Source: Citrobacter amalonaticus (GTDB taxonomy: Bacteria > Pseudomonadota > Gammaproteobacteria > Enterobacterales > Enterobacteriaceae). From it: a stretch of 64,000 nt of DNA. Positions 1 through 8,624 of this stretch are shown in pieces. The DNA lies in assembly GCF_001559075.2 (NCBI RefSeq), contig NZ_CP014015.2, positions 3,286,001-3,350,000 on the forward strand, in the 5' to 3' direction. The position numbers and the translations under genes were made by a program. The notes beneath the pieces are model-generated. The model worked only from the letters and a program-made list of their open reading frames with translations. It had not been told where the DNA came from and searched no databases. How positions within the stretch are numbered: the first letter of the stretch is position 1; every line of letters begins with the position of its first letter.

Positions 1-2376
1 GTTGAACAGCGGACTGCTGGTACTGTTAATGTTAGCCACCGCGTTATCGCGGACATGAACGCCAATGTTGCCGACTTCTTCCAGCGTGATTGTGGAATAC
101 ACGTCGACGGTGGCCTGGGATGTGGTACTTCCCTCAGCCCAGATCGCATAGTTACGGTTTGACGTGCCACCGTCGCCCGCGACCGTGATCGCCCCTGTAT
201 CGCTGGATGTTACATGCGCGTTCTTCGAACTGGCGGTCAGATGGATACCGATGTTGTTGTGGCCGTTGACGGTAATCTCGCCGTCGTTGCGGATCTGCTG
301 GCCGTTTTCGCTGCCGCTGTCGCGCACGGAAATACCGAAGTTCTGGCTGGTGCCGGACGACGAGTCGCCATTGAGGGTGATTTTACCCGTGTTGATCACA
401 TTCCCGGTGGCGTTGCCGACCAGGATCCCCGCCGCGTTACGTACGCCTTTTCCGAGGGTGATCGTTCCGTCATTGGTGACATCGCCTGAGCTTCGGGTCA
501 GGATCCCGGCGCTGGGGCTGGCACCGCCGCCCATCGCAACATCGTCAGCGGGGGTGACGGCATCACGCCCGAGGTAAAGGGTACCGCTAGCGGCGTTTGT
601 GAAGGTGGCATCACCGGACACTTCAACGGCGTAAGCCGTTCCCTTGCCAAATGAGACGCCGTTAGCGCGTCCGTCCACGACGTTAATCTCACCCCTGTTG
701 CTCCCGTTGGTTTGATCGGACAACTGCATACCGATAGCGAGCGTCAGAGAACTGTTGGGTTTATCGGTTGACCATGGGTCGGCTGCAGCTGCGGTTCCGT
801 AGTTGTTCGTTGTGATGGCCTGGTTAATGGTCCCTTCGTTCACCACGGTGCTGTTTCCCAGCCCCTGCATACCGTAGGCACCGTAACTGCTGACGTTCTG
901 ATTACCATCTTTGTCGATAAACAAACCGGAGTTAATCGTGCCGTGGTTAGTGGCACTGGCATCACTGGCCAGCATGCCAATCGCCAACCCTTGTCCGGTA
1001 GCGGTTCGCAGCACGTTCAGGGCGCCTTCATTGACGATAGAACCCTCGCCATCGGCCTTCATTGCCCCATTGATACTGCCATCGACAGCCAGAGTTGTGC
1101 CCGCAACCAATGTGCCGGTGGTGCCCTGGCCATTAGCGTAGATGGCATGCAGTTCCCCTGTGGCCGCCGTGGTGTTATTGGTGTGCGCCTGTCCGTCCGT
1201 CCAGACATCGTAATCCCAGGTCAGCAGGTCGGCATTGGTACCGGAGGTCAGCAGTTGATTGATCAGGCTCGCGTAGTAGGTCTGTGCGTCAGAAACTTTA
1301 CTGATAGCGCCAGAATCCAGCCAGAGCTGGATCTGGCTGATATCTTGCCCATCGGGGGTTTTGGCGCTCTCACTGCCGGCGCCAATCAGCCAGTTGTTGA
1401 AATTCGCCAGGTCCGCCGTGCTTTTGATGGAAAAGGTGCGGTTACCCGTTTCAACGACATTGCCCTCTTCGTCGTAGCCGTAGGTCATTAAGGTAATGTC
1501 TTTGCCAAACTCGGTGGTCTGTTTCGAACCGGCAAAGGTTTTGGTCGGAACGACCGGCGCAGCACCAAACTGAATGTAGTTATCGGATTGCCAGTTGACC
1601 TTGCTGTTCGGGTCTTGCGCTTTGAGCAGAGAAGAGTCTTTTGCCAGCAGACGGATGGCATTTTCTCTTACTTTCAGTGAATTATCGCCAATATTGAGAT
1701 TGGCGGTTGCGCCATCTTTGGCAAGGGCAAAGCCAAACTGCTTATAGATTTGCGACACATTGGCATCAAACGTGTTAAGCACGGCATCGCCAATCTGCGA
1801 AACGCTAATAAAGTTTGCCAGGCTTGCGGTATCAAACACCTTCAGAGTGGAGGTTGTCTCGGGATCGGCCGGGTCAATCACTTGAAATTCCACGCTTTGC
1901 TGCGGGGTAGACGACTGTGTATGACTCAGGTATTCCGCCAGTTCTTCAATTGTGGTGATGGATTTTTGCTCGTGGGCGAGGTTGGTGGCGGTAATAATAA
2001 TTTTGCCGCTTTCCAGCAGATCCCGGATGGTCGACGATTCCACAATGCCGGTCTGTCCGTAGGCGATGTTGGGGATCGCGCCGGTGATATTCAGTTCATT
2101 GGCGTTGTTTTGGTTTTCATATAAAAAACCGTAGTTGAATACGTCCTGATGGACACCGGCGGAGATGCCATCCTGGTAATCCACGGCGATATCGCGTGTG
2201 CCATCGGTCACGATCGGCGCAGCGACGGTCGTGAGAGAAACGCCAGCAAATAAACCGGAAACAACCAGCAGTCCCGTTTTACGCGAACTGCTTTTTTTCT
2301 TCCCTTTTGATAATTCGGAGGCGACAACCCAAAGCCCGAGTGTCGCATTCCATATGATGTTGTAAACCTTATTCAT
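1..2376 (-). CDS. Type V autotransporter adhesin-like protein, N-terminal part (truncated by window edge)
   Basis: Translating the minus strand from the ATG at 2376 gives 792 codons without a stop, so the gene continues past the left edge. The N-terminus begins MNKVYNIIWNATLGLWVVAS, a textbook extended signal peptide region, then a basic stretch (KGKKKSSSRK) and a hydrophobic signal core ending near TTVAAP. Residues from about 60 to 400 are not repetitive. From about 400 onward the chain is rich in N, G, T and S with recurring units such as VNEGTIN, TNDGTITLGKG and RNDGEITVNG, typical of a beta-helical passenger. A C-terminal beta-barrel is expected by family but lies outside the window. The probable role is a surface-exposed or secreted adhesin; no catalytic site is visible. 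Adhesin type cannot be decided. The RcsA-like regulator gene just upstream in the same orientation may control it (inference). Confidence 0.85.
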   Translation of the reverse strand, partial: MNKVYNIIWNATLGLWVVASELSKGKKKSSSRKTGLLVVSGLFAGVSLTTVAAPIVTDGTRDIAVDYQDGISAGVHQDVFNYGFLYENQNNANELNITGAIPNIAYGQTGIVESSTIRDLLESGKIIITATNLAHEQKSITTIEELAEYLSHTQSSTPQQSVEFQVIDPADPETTSTLKVFDTASLANFISVSQIGDAVLNTFDANVSQIYKQFGFALAKDGATANLNIGDNSLKVRENAIRLLAKDSSLLKAQDPNSKVNWQSDNYIQFGAAPVVPTKTFAGSKQTTEFGKDITLMTYGYDEEGNVVETGNRTFSIKSTADLANFNNWLIGAGSESAKTPDGQDISQIQLWLDSGAISKVSDAQTYYASLINQLLTSGTNADLLTWDYDVWTDGQAHTNNTTAATGELHAIYANGQGTTGTLVAGTTLAVDGSINGAMKADGEGSIVNEGALNVLRTATGQGLAIGMLASDASATNHGTINSGLFIDKDGNQNVSSYGAYGMQGLGNSTVVNEGTINQAITTNNYGTAAAADPWSTDKPNSSLTLAIGMQLSDQTNGSNRGEINVVDGRANGVSFGKGTAYAVEVSGDATFTNAASGTLYLGRDAVTPADDVAMGGGASPSAGILTRSSGDVTNDGTITLGKGVRNAAGILVGNATGNVINTGKITLNGDSSSGTSQNFGISVRDSGSENGQQIRNDGEITVNGHNNIGIHLTASSKNAHVTSSDTGAITVAGDGGTSNRNYAIWAEGSTTSQATVDVYSTITLEEVGNIGVHVRDNAVANINSTSSPLFN

Positions 2377-2571
2377 AATAACCTCGTCTGCATTTCTGTT
2401 TTTAGTTGGTTGACACGTTGCGTTTGTGGTTAGGGTTGGCTCGCGATGAGTTGGCCTGGGTTGTCAAATTTCGAAAACAGGAGTCCCTTCCGCAGGGCGG
2501 AATAATTTTTAGTGATTGATAACGCCTTAAATTATGCTCAGTCGTCCGTGTCGTATTTCCTTAGTAGATGG

Positions 2572-3144
2572 TTAGCGATAGTGGGAGAATATATATTTCA
2601 GATGGGTGTTGTTGTGCCCTAACTTTTTGGCAATATTGCTTTTATAGGTACCGATTGTTTTTTCGCTTTTATGCGCAATAGTGGCAATTCTGGACAGCGA
2701 CCACCCCCGGGAATACATCATCATGACGTTAAATTCATTCACGCTCATGGCATTAGCCAGTGGCTGGTTCACACTGGTGTTCTTGCAGTTGATGAGTTGA
2801 GTCACCCGGCGGTGCAGCGCGTCAAGGCTCAACTTGCGGTCGAGAAAGTGCATCTGCATGCCGCAAATGGTCTGGAATACCGCAAAGGTTTCGGCATTCG
2901 TCAGCACAAAAAGCATCAGTGACGAACGCGAGGAGAGACGGCGAATGATACTGGCGTATTTCAGAATATCCGTCTGTTCGGGATGAATAATGAGGTAATC
3001 ATTATTTTGAACAACCGGGAGGGAAGAGGGCGGTGAACAGGCTGCATAATATTGCATGCCATAATAGATTGATGTGCCGCGCAGAATATTTTTCATGCCA
3101 AGCCAGGTGTAATAATCATCACCCATAAAAATAGCTTTTGACAT
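2572..3144 (-). CDS. LuxR/RcsA-like transcriptional regulator
   Basis: A 190-residue protein with a C-terminal LuxR-type helix-turn-helix (about residues 135-185, including SLSRIATIAHKSEKTIGTYK and the helix NIAKKLG). The N-terminal 120 residues look like a degenerate receiver-type domain, the architecture of RcsA, FimZ and related regulators of surface structures. I see no clear phosphoacceptor aspartate context, so it may act without phosphorylation. The start is supported by AAGGAG 7 bases before the ATG. It lies just upstream of the autotransporter gene on the same strand, with a 195-bp gap between them, so it could regulate or be co-transcribed with it. An RcsAB-box-like palindrome lies about 330 bp upstream (3474-3487). 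Family assignment is firm; the target is inference. Confidence 0.8.
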   Translation of the reverse strand: MSKAIFMGDDYYTWLGMKNILRGTSIYYGMQYYAACSPPSSLPVVQNNDYLIIHPEQTDILKYASIIRRLSSRSSLMLFVLTNAETFAVFQTICGMQMHFLDRKLSLDALHRRVTQLINCKNTSVNQPLANAMSVNEFNVMMMYSRGWSLSRIATIAHKSEKTIGTYKSNIAKKLGHNNTHLKYIFSHYR

Positions 3145-3700
3145 TAAATTCTCCTTGAATCGGCGATAGCATCCTGCCCCTCTTTAACGCATTAAAAAAG
3201 GGTTCTTTCCCTGGCCGGGAATCTGTTTAAATCCGCATCTTGTATTGGGATTATTCTCAAGTGAAATATTACGCTTTGTTAAAATTTAAGATAAATCGTT
3301 TATTTCACCTTCTGGAGAATGATTGATAGATTTCACTTATGGATTGATGAAAATAGGTGGAAAAATAATGGAGAGTTTGCGGGGAAGTCCTAAAAAATAG
3401 CGGAGACAAAAGGGAGGGAAGGAGCGCAATCAGGTGAAGTGGGATTAGCATGGCGATCCCGGGTATTGTGCGTTAGGAATATTCCTGGTGAATGTCGCAA
3501 TGGAGATGTGATGGATAGTGTGAACTGTTTAAAAAATAGAGGTTGTCAGTTAATGAATCTGCATTTGTCGTTTTAATTTGAAATAAAATACCTTTTTTGT
3601 CTTCATCGGCATGGTTAAATGTTGTTTTTGATTATTTGTGCTAATTTCGGATTATTCAGGTAGTCCAGCGGCGCCAGAACGTTTTTTTTGCAAAAAAGTC
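3145..3700. other. AT-rich intergenic region, 556 bp, no convincing gene
   Basis: Both flanking genes are on the minus strand. The stretch is visibly richer in A and T than its neighbours and contains only very short reading frames without convincing ribosome binding sites. The one structured element noticed is the AGGAATATTCCT palindrome at 3475-3486, annotated separately. It probably carries the promoter of the RcsA-like regulator gene. I found no clear intrinsic terminator for the J-domain gene that ends at 3701. Confidence 0.6.
3474..3487. promoter_or_regulatory. RcsAB-box-like palindrome
   Basis: TAGGAATATTCCTG contains the perfect 12-bp palindrome AGGAATATTCCT and matches the published RcsAB box consensus (TaAGaatatTCctA) at 12 of 14 positions. 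It lies about 330 bp upstream of the RcsA-like regulator gene, a plausible though long distance. Short palindromes of this kind can occur by chance in AT-rich DNA. Confidence 0.4.
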
Positions 3701-4876
3701 TTAACCCGCCAGCAGATCCTGCTCAACATGTTTTACCTGGTTCTCCAGTGTATCGCGAAGCTCAGCCAGCGCGCGCTCCTGCTCGGAAAAGTACGCTTCT
3801 TTATCGCGAACCGAGGTCGCCAGACGCCAGGCATTTTCCGCTTCCAGCCCGGCGATCTCTTTCAGCAGCGCGTCAATCTGGATCCGCAACTGTTGGATTT
3901 TCTGCCGCAGATGGTCGAGATTGTTCAGTCGGTCACTGGCCATCATTGGTTCCAGACCGCTTTGTAACTGCGTGAGCAGGGCGCGAATGGCCGCCAGATC
4001 GGCATTTTGCCGCGCCAGATTGAGCTGCACCATCATCTGGTGCGCTTTCTCTTTCAGTTCATCAGCGACGACGTCCGGGTGACACAAACGGCTGGCCTGA
4101 CGCCACAGGCGCTTAAGCTCATTACGCTCATCCGTTGAAAGACGCTGATCGCGTGCGAAACGGTGCTGAGCATCCTGCTGCTGTTCCTGATACTCCTCAT
4201 ATTCATGGGCTGCCTCTTCCTGCGCCTGCCGCGTGTCGCTGTCATCCTGACGGGAAAAATCGGCTTCCAGTTCACGGATCTCGGCGAGCAGATCGGTAAT
4301 CAGCTCCGTTTGCTGCTGAATGCGCTGACGGATGTCGACAGCGGCACGAGAAGCCGAATCCATGCCCATCCACTGCTGTTTGAGTTGGGCTAAGCGATCG
4401 ACAGCCAGCGAGATGTACTGCTGACAGGAAAGGTAATCTTTCTCACGGCGTCTGCGTTCCGCTTCCTGACGACGCAAGGCGCTGGCGGCGAGCTGTTTAC
4501 GCAGCTCGAGAATACGGCTCATTAATGGCCCGAGGCGCAGATGATACTGGTCGTTAAACTCATCCAGAATTTGAATACGGGTATTACGGGTGTCGATTAG
4601 CTCCCGCAACTGACTTTCCAGCGCCTTAAGTTCCAGCTTGCTGGCGGCAATCGCCGGATCCTGCCAGCTGGTTATGGCGCGCTGATTTTGTAGCCAGGTG
4701 GCAATTTCACGCATTGCATCACTGAACCGACGCGTCTCGATAGCCCGGGCAATTGCCGTTATTACGGGATCGCCAGATTCCCGCTGCAGATGCACAAGCT
4801 GCTGCTGGATGATCTCCTCATCCTCAAGTTCGATGGCGCTTTTAATGATTTCGAGTCGTTTGATGATTTTATTCAT
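3701..4876 (-). CDS. Coiled-coil protein with J-domain-like HPD motif
   Basis: A 391-residue protein, almost entirely helical and charged. Long coiled-coil segments rich in Q, E, R and L span about residues 75-235 and 305-391. Between them lies ELKRLWRQASRLCHPDVV, where the HPD tripeptide (about 266-268) and its helical context look like the J-domain of DnaJ co-chaperones; other parts of a standard J-domain are hard to see. Family knowledge suggests it could stimulate an Hsp70-type ATPase; the partner is unknown. I chose the ATG at 4876 (MNKIIKRLE) over the one 27 bases upstream because AGGC-AACGG precedes it and the extra residues lack any feature. It has its own transcription unit, without functional neighbours. 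I do not recognise a named gene. Confidence 0.7.
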   Translation of the reverse strand: MNKIIKRLEIIKSAIELEDEEIIQQQLVHLQRESGDPVITAIARAIETRRFSDAMREIATWLQNQRAITSWQDPAIAASKLELKALESQLRELIDTRNTRIQILDEFNDQYHLRLGPLMSRILELRKQLAASALRRQEAERRRREKDYLSCQQYISLAVDRLAQLKQQWMGMDSASRAAVDIRQRIQQQTELITDLLAEIRELEADFSRQDDSDTRQAQEEAAHEYEEYQEQQQDAQHRFARDQRLSTDERNELKRLWRQASRLCHPDVVADELKEKAHQMMVQLNLARQNADLAAIRALLTQLQSGLEPMMASDRLNNLDHLRQKIQQLRIQIDALLKEIAGLEAENAWRLATSVRDKEAYFSEQERALAELRDTLENQVKHVEQDLLAG

Positions 4877-5108
4877 GACACCGTTGCCTGGCGTGACCGA
4901 CACATGAATGACGATATTTAGGTTAAGTCATTCGTTTGAAAAATATAAAAAAAGTGCAAATCGCATTCTGTGGCCTGTGGGGCCTGTTCGTCCAGAATAA
5001 TTCGCAGAAATTATCGTTCACTCGCCATTTTCGTTTGAGCTCTCACAATTCGAACCTCTGTTTCATTAAGGGTATTTTTTGCGCGAAATACGCTTGCTTC
5101 GAAAAGGA

Positions 5109-5131
5109 GAATAAGTATAGTTCTCATTCTC
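5109..5131. promoter_or_regulatory. Fur-box-like site upstream of the YncE-like/receptor genes
   Basis: GAGAATAAGTATAGTTCTCATTCTC resembles tandem Fur hexamers (GATAAT-like units) and lies about 45 bp before the ATG at 5176. It suggests iron repression of the lipoprotein and receptor genes. Match by eye only. The remaining bases 4877-5108 show no gene or other clear structure. Confidence 0.5.
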
Positions 5132-5175
5132 TTTATTATTTAATGCGTGTCTTTTTTTTGGTAAGGAACCCAGGA

Positions 5176-6261
5176 ATGAAAAAAAGTATTACTGCGCTGG
5201 CCGTGCTGATCGCGGCGGCATTAAGCGGTTGCGCGGCCACGACGCCCGCCACTACAGCGACAAATACCGTTGAAAAAGCGGCGACGCCAGCGGTGGCGAC
5301 CGATTCGTTAAAACGCGATCTGGCGGATGGCCTGTATGAGATGGCGTTAAATCCAGCCGGTGACGCGCTGTATGTCGCCAGTGCCGAAGGCTTTAAAGAT
5401 GTTCAGGGCGGGGTGGTTTACAAACTGGATGCCAAAACCCTTAAGACTACCGGTCGCAGCCACACGGATCTGAAAAACTTTGGTATGGCGATTTCGCCTG
5501 ACGGCAAAACGGTGTACGTCACCAACTCGCTGGACGGTGGCCTGAGCGCGCTGAACACTGCGGATGGCAAAGTCAAACATCGCGTCTTGTTCCCGGAGCG
5601 GAACGCGGAAGGTTTCCCGTATGGCGCACGCCAGGTACTGCTGCATAACGGCCTGCTGTATATCGGCGCGGTTGCCGATCCAGCGGTGATCTGGGTGGTT
5701 GATGCTGAAACGCTGAAGCTGAAAACGCGTATTAAAAACACCGGCAAATGGATGACCGGTCTGCACTATTCCGAAACGACCCAGCGCATTTACGCCGCGA
5801 ATGGCGGCGGTGAAATCCTGGTGATCAACCCGCGTAACCAGCGCGTTGAGAAACGCTGGAAGCCGCTGGGCGACAAGCCGGCGCTGTTGCTGAATATGGC
5901 AGAAGACCCACAAACCGGACGTCTGTTCGTGACCGATAACTCCAAAGCGAAAACCACGCTGGTGCTCGATATCCACACCGGCAAGGTGCTGAAGCAACTG
6001 GACGTGGGCGATTCGCTCTCCGTTAAATTCAACGCGAAACGCAACGAAATTTACATCACCCAGCGTGATTCCGGGAAGCTGCTCAGCCTCAACGCGACTG
6101 ATTACAGCGTGAAGAAAAGCTGGGACCTGCCGCCGAATCCAAACAGCCTGCTGCTCTCTGCTGACGGCCAGACGCTGTATGTCACCGTGAAACAGAAATT
6201 TAATAAAGACCACTCAACCGACGCGCCGGACAGCGTTGTACGTATTGAGCTGAATAAATAA
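5176..6261 (+). CDS. YncE-like beta-propeller lipoprotein
   Basis: A 361-residue protein starting MKKSITALAVLIAAALSGC. The lipobox LSGC with Cys19 predicts a periplasm-facing lipoprotein; E. coli YncE has an ordinary signal peptide instead. The rest is a seven-bladed-propeller type sequence with recurring units such as VYVTNSLDGGLSALN, IYAANGGGEILVIN, LFVTDNSKAKTTLVLD and LYVTVKQKFN. The ATG at 5176 follows AAGGAACCCAGGA and is the only start giving a signal peptide; an upstream in-frame ATG at 4936 would add 80 residues without features. It precedes a TonB-dependent siderophore receptor by 63 bp and follows a Fur-like site, so the two are probably one iron-repressed operon. E. coli yncE likewise neighbours a TonB-dependent receptor gene, yncD. 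The biochemical function is unknown. Confidence 0.8.
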   Translation: MKKSITALAVLIAAALSGCAATTPATTATNTVEKAATPAVATDSLKRDLADGLYEMALNPAGDALYVASAEGFKDVQGGVVYKLDAKTLKTTGRSHTDLKNFGMAISPDGKTVYVTNSLDGGLSALNTADGKVKHRVLFPERNAEGFPYGARQVLLHNGLLYIGAVADPAVIWVVDAETLKLKTRIKNTGKWMTGLHYSETTQRIYAANGGGEILVINPRNQRVEKRWKPLGDKPALLLNMAEDPQTGRLFVTDNSKAKTTLVLDIHTGKVLKQLDVGDSLSVKFNAKRNEIYITQRDSGKLLSLNATDYSVKKSWDLPPNPNSLLLSADGQTLYVTVKQKFNKDHSTDAPDSVVRIELNK

Positions 6262-6324
6262 TAAAAATCAGCCGGGGGACGGATGTTGTCCCCCGCGACA
6301 TTGACTCTTTTTGATGGCATTCAC

Positions 6325-8508
6325 ATGAACAACACCAAAACAATTCTGGCGCTGACGATTGGCGCAATCTCTGGCACGACCTGGGCGGCAGACACCGCGA
6401 AAAAAGCAGAAGACACCATTGTGGTTCAGGCGACAACCCATAGTGATTTCAAACCCGGCGGCGACACGCCGCTGCCGGCGTTTCTTGATGGACAAGTCGC
6501 CAACGGCGGCAGACTGGGGATGCTCGGCCAGCAACGCGCGATGGACGTTCCCTTCAACGTCATCAGCTACACCTCTAAACTGGTTGAGGATCAACAGGCA
6601 AAAACCATCGCCGACGTCGTGGCAAACGATGCGGGCGTGCAGTATGTCCAGGGCTACGGCAACAGCGCGGAAAGTTTCCGCATTCGTGGCTTGAAATTTG
6701 ACGGCGATGATATGACCTTTGGCGGCTTGTCCGGCATTCTGCCGCGTCAGGTGGTGGATGCGCAGATGGTGGATCGCATCGAAAACTTCAAAGGGGCAAA
6801 CGCCCTGATGAACGGCGCCGCGAGTTCTGCCGTCGGCGGGATGATCAACCTTGAGCCGAAACATGCAGGCGACATCCCGCAGGCCAAAGTCGGCGTGGAC
6901 TACACCTCTGATTCACAGATTGGCACCACGCTGGATGCCGGTCGTCGCTTTGGCGACAACGATCAGTTTGGCGCGCGGGTGAATCTGGTCCACCGTGAAG
7001 GCGAAACCCGAATTCAGGACGATCGCCGTCGCACCACGCTGCTCTCCACCGGTCTGGACTACAGAAGCGATAACTTCCGCACCTCACTGGACGTGGGTTA
7101 TCAGAAGAAAACCTTCCACGGTAGCCCAACCAGCGTCAACATTTCTGCGGTCGATTTCGTTCCGACGCCGCCAAAAAATGACCGCAACTTCTCGCAGAAA
7201 TGGGCGTATAGCGACATTGAAAACGAGTTCGGCATGTGGCGTAGTGAATACGACATCACTGACAACTGGACTGCCTACACCGGACTTGGCGCTCAGCACG
7301 CGCACGAAGAAGGTCTCTACAGCGCGCCAAAACTGCTGGATAAGAGCGGTACAGCCACCGCCAGTCGTCTTGATACTAACCGCATCAGCGACACGGTAAG
7401 CGGTATGGCGGGGATTCGCGGCAATTTCGATACCGGCTTTGTCTCGCACAAAGTGAACGTCGGCTACTCAGCACAAAGCAAAAACGAAAAAATTGCGTGG
7501 AAAATGTCTAAAGCGGCGGATAACCCGTATACCAACATCTACCACAACAGCGGCGTTGATGCGCCGGCCAGTACCAACTCGAACGGTAAAGGCGGTAACT
7601 ACAGCGATCCGTTGACCAGCGGACGCACCCGCACTCAGGGCTGGTTGCTGAGCGATACGCTGGGCGTGCTGGATGACAAACTGCTGTTTACCGTCGGGGC
7701 GCGCCATCAGAAAGTGGTGATTCGGGGTTATGACAAAATCACCGGAGCGGAAAACGCCGCCGACGGTTTTGACGGCAGTCGCTGGATGCCGACTTACGGT
7801 GTCGTCTATAAACCGTGGGAAGAGATCTCTTTCTACGCCAACCACACCGAAGCGTTACAGCCCGGTAAAACGGCACCCAATACTGCAACCAACTATGGTC
7901 AGAGTACCGGTATCGTCCATTCCAAACAGAATGAAGTGGGTGTGAAGGCAGACTTCGGGCGTGTTGGCGGCTCGCTGGCGCTGTTTGAGATCAAGATGCC
8001 GTCGGCAATTCTTGACAGTGAAACCAAACATTATGGTCTGGATGCCGAGCAGCGTAACCGTGGCGTTGAGCTGAATGTCTTCGGCGAACCGATGCTGGGC
8101 ATGCGTCTGAACGCCAGCGCCACCTGGTTGCAGGCGGAGATGACCAAAACCAACAACGGCCTGAATCAGGGCAATGATGTTATCGGCGTGCCAAACTTTT
8201 ACGCCGTGCTGGGCGCCGAGTATGACATCAAACCGATTGAAGGTCTGACCGCTACCGCGCGTGTGAACCACTCCGGTTCTCAGTATGCGGACCTGGCCAA
8301 TACCAAAAAGCTCGACAGCTACACCACTCTGGATCTGGGCATGCGCTATCGCTTCGCGCTTAACCAGAATCAAAATCAGATGACCGTTCGCGCGGGCATC
8401 GACAACGTTACCAACGAAAACTACTGGGCCAGTGTTGATGATTCCGGCACGTACGTTACCCAGGGGGAAGCGCGTACCTTCAAAGTGTCCGTTGGCTACG
8501 AGTTCTGA
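6325..8508 (+). CDS. TonB-dependent ferric siderophore receptor (FcuA/FhuE-like)
   Basis: A 727-residue outer-membrane receptor. MNNTKTILALTIGAISGTTWAA is a signal peptide; DTIVVQA shortly after is a TonB box. A plug domain follows (about residues 60-190, with SFRIRGLKFDG and GANALMNGAASSAVGGMINL), then a 22-strand-type barrel ending in VGYEF with terminal Phe. The plug resembles receptors for hydroxamate siderophores such as Yersinia FcuA; the ligand is inferred from family only. It differs from YncD, the partner of YncE in E. coli, so this is a different pairing. I chose the ATG at 6325 over 6283 because only it places the signal peptide at the N-terminus. Probable operon with the YncE-like gene under Fur control; iron import would need the TonB/ExbBD system and an inner-membrane importer encoded elsewhere. 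Confidence 0.85.
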   Translation: MNNTKTILALTIGAISGTTWAADTAKKAEDTIVVQATTHSDFKPGGDTPLPAFLDGQVANGGRLGMLGQQRAMDVPFNVISYTSKLVEDQQAKTIADVVANDAGVQYVQGYGNSAESFRIRGLKFDGDDMTFGGLSGILPRQVVDAQMVDRIENFKGANALMNGAASSAVGGMINLEPKHAGDIPQAKVGVDYTSDSQIGTTLDAGRRFGDNDQFGARVNLVHREGETRIQDDRRRTTLLSTGLDYRSDNFRTSLDVGYQKKTFHGSPTSVNISAVDFVPTPPKNDRNFSQKWAYSDIENEFGMWRSEYDITDNWTAYTGLGAQHAHEEGLYSAPKLLDKSGTATASRLDTNRISDTVSGMAGIRGNFDTGFVSHKVNVGYSAQSKNEKIAWKMSKAADNPYTNIYHNSGVDAPASTNSNGKGGNYSDPLTSGRTRTQGWLLSDTLGVLDDKLLFTVGARHQKVVIRGYDKITGAENAADGFDGSRWMPTYGVVYKPWEEISFYANHTEALQPGKTAPNTATNYGQSTGIVHSKQNEVGVKADFGRVGGSLALFEIKMPSAILDSETKHYGLDAEQRNRGVELNVFGEPMLGMRLNASATWLQAEMTKTNNGLNQGNDVIGVPNFYAVLGAEYDIKPIEGLTATARVNHSGSQYADLANTKKLDSYTTLDLGMRYRFALNQNQNQMTVRAGIDNVTNENYWASVDDSGTYVTQGEARTFKVSVGYEF

Positions 8509-8525
8509 GTTCCACCTCGTTATCA

Positions 8526-8541
8526 GGGGCAAGGATGCCCC
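8526..8541 (+). terminator. Hairpin after the siderophore receptor gene
   Basis: GGGGCA-AGGA-TGCCCC, a perfect 6-bp stem with a tetraloop, 17 bp after the receptor stop. There is no downstream T-run, so it may be an mRNA 3' stabiliser rather than an efficient terminator. Confidence 0.4.
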
Positions 8542-8624
8542 ATCCATTCCCGTGCCTTTAACTTGCCACCTCCAGCATGAAGTGTTAAAACGTGCCCCTT
8601 CTAAAAAAGAGACAGGGGTAGGGC

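Noticed and set aside
3366..3400. Short peptide frame after AGGTGG in the left AT-rich spacer
   Set aside because: Fewer than ten codons and no conservation evidence available; chance occurrence likely.
4936..5175. 80-residue N-terminal extension of the YncE-like protein
   Set aside because: The extension crosses the Fur-like promoter region and would bury a clear lipoprotein signal.
5347..6213. Long minus-strand open frame of 288 codons
   Set aside because: Antisense to the YncE-like gene in a GC-rich frame; protein lacks domain features and the plus-strand gene has lipobox and propeller repeats.
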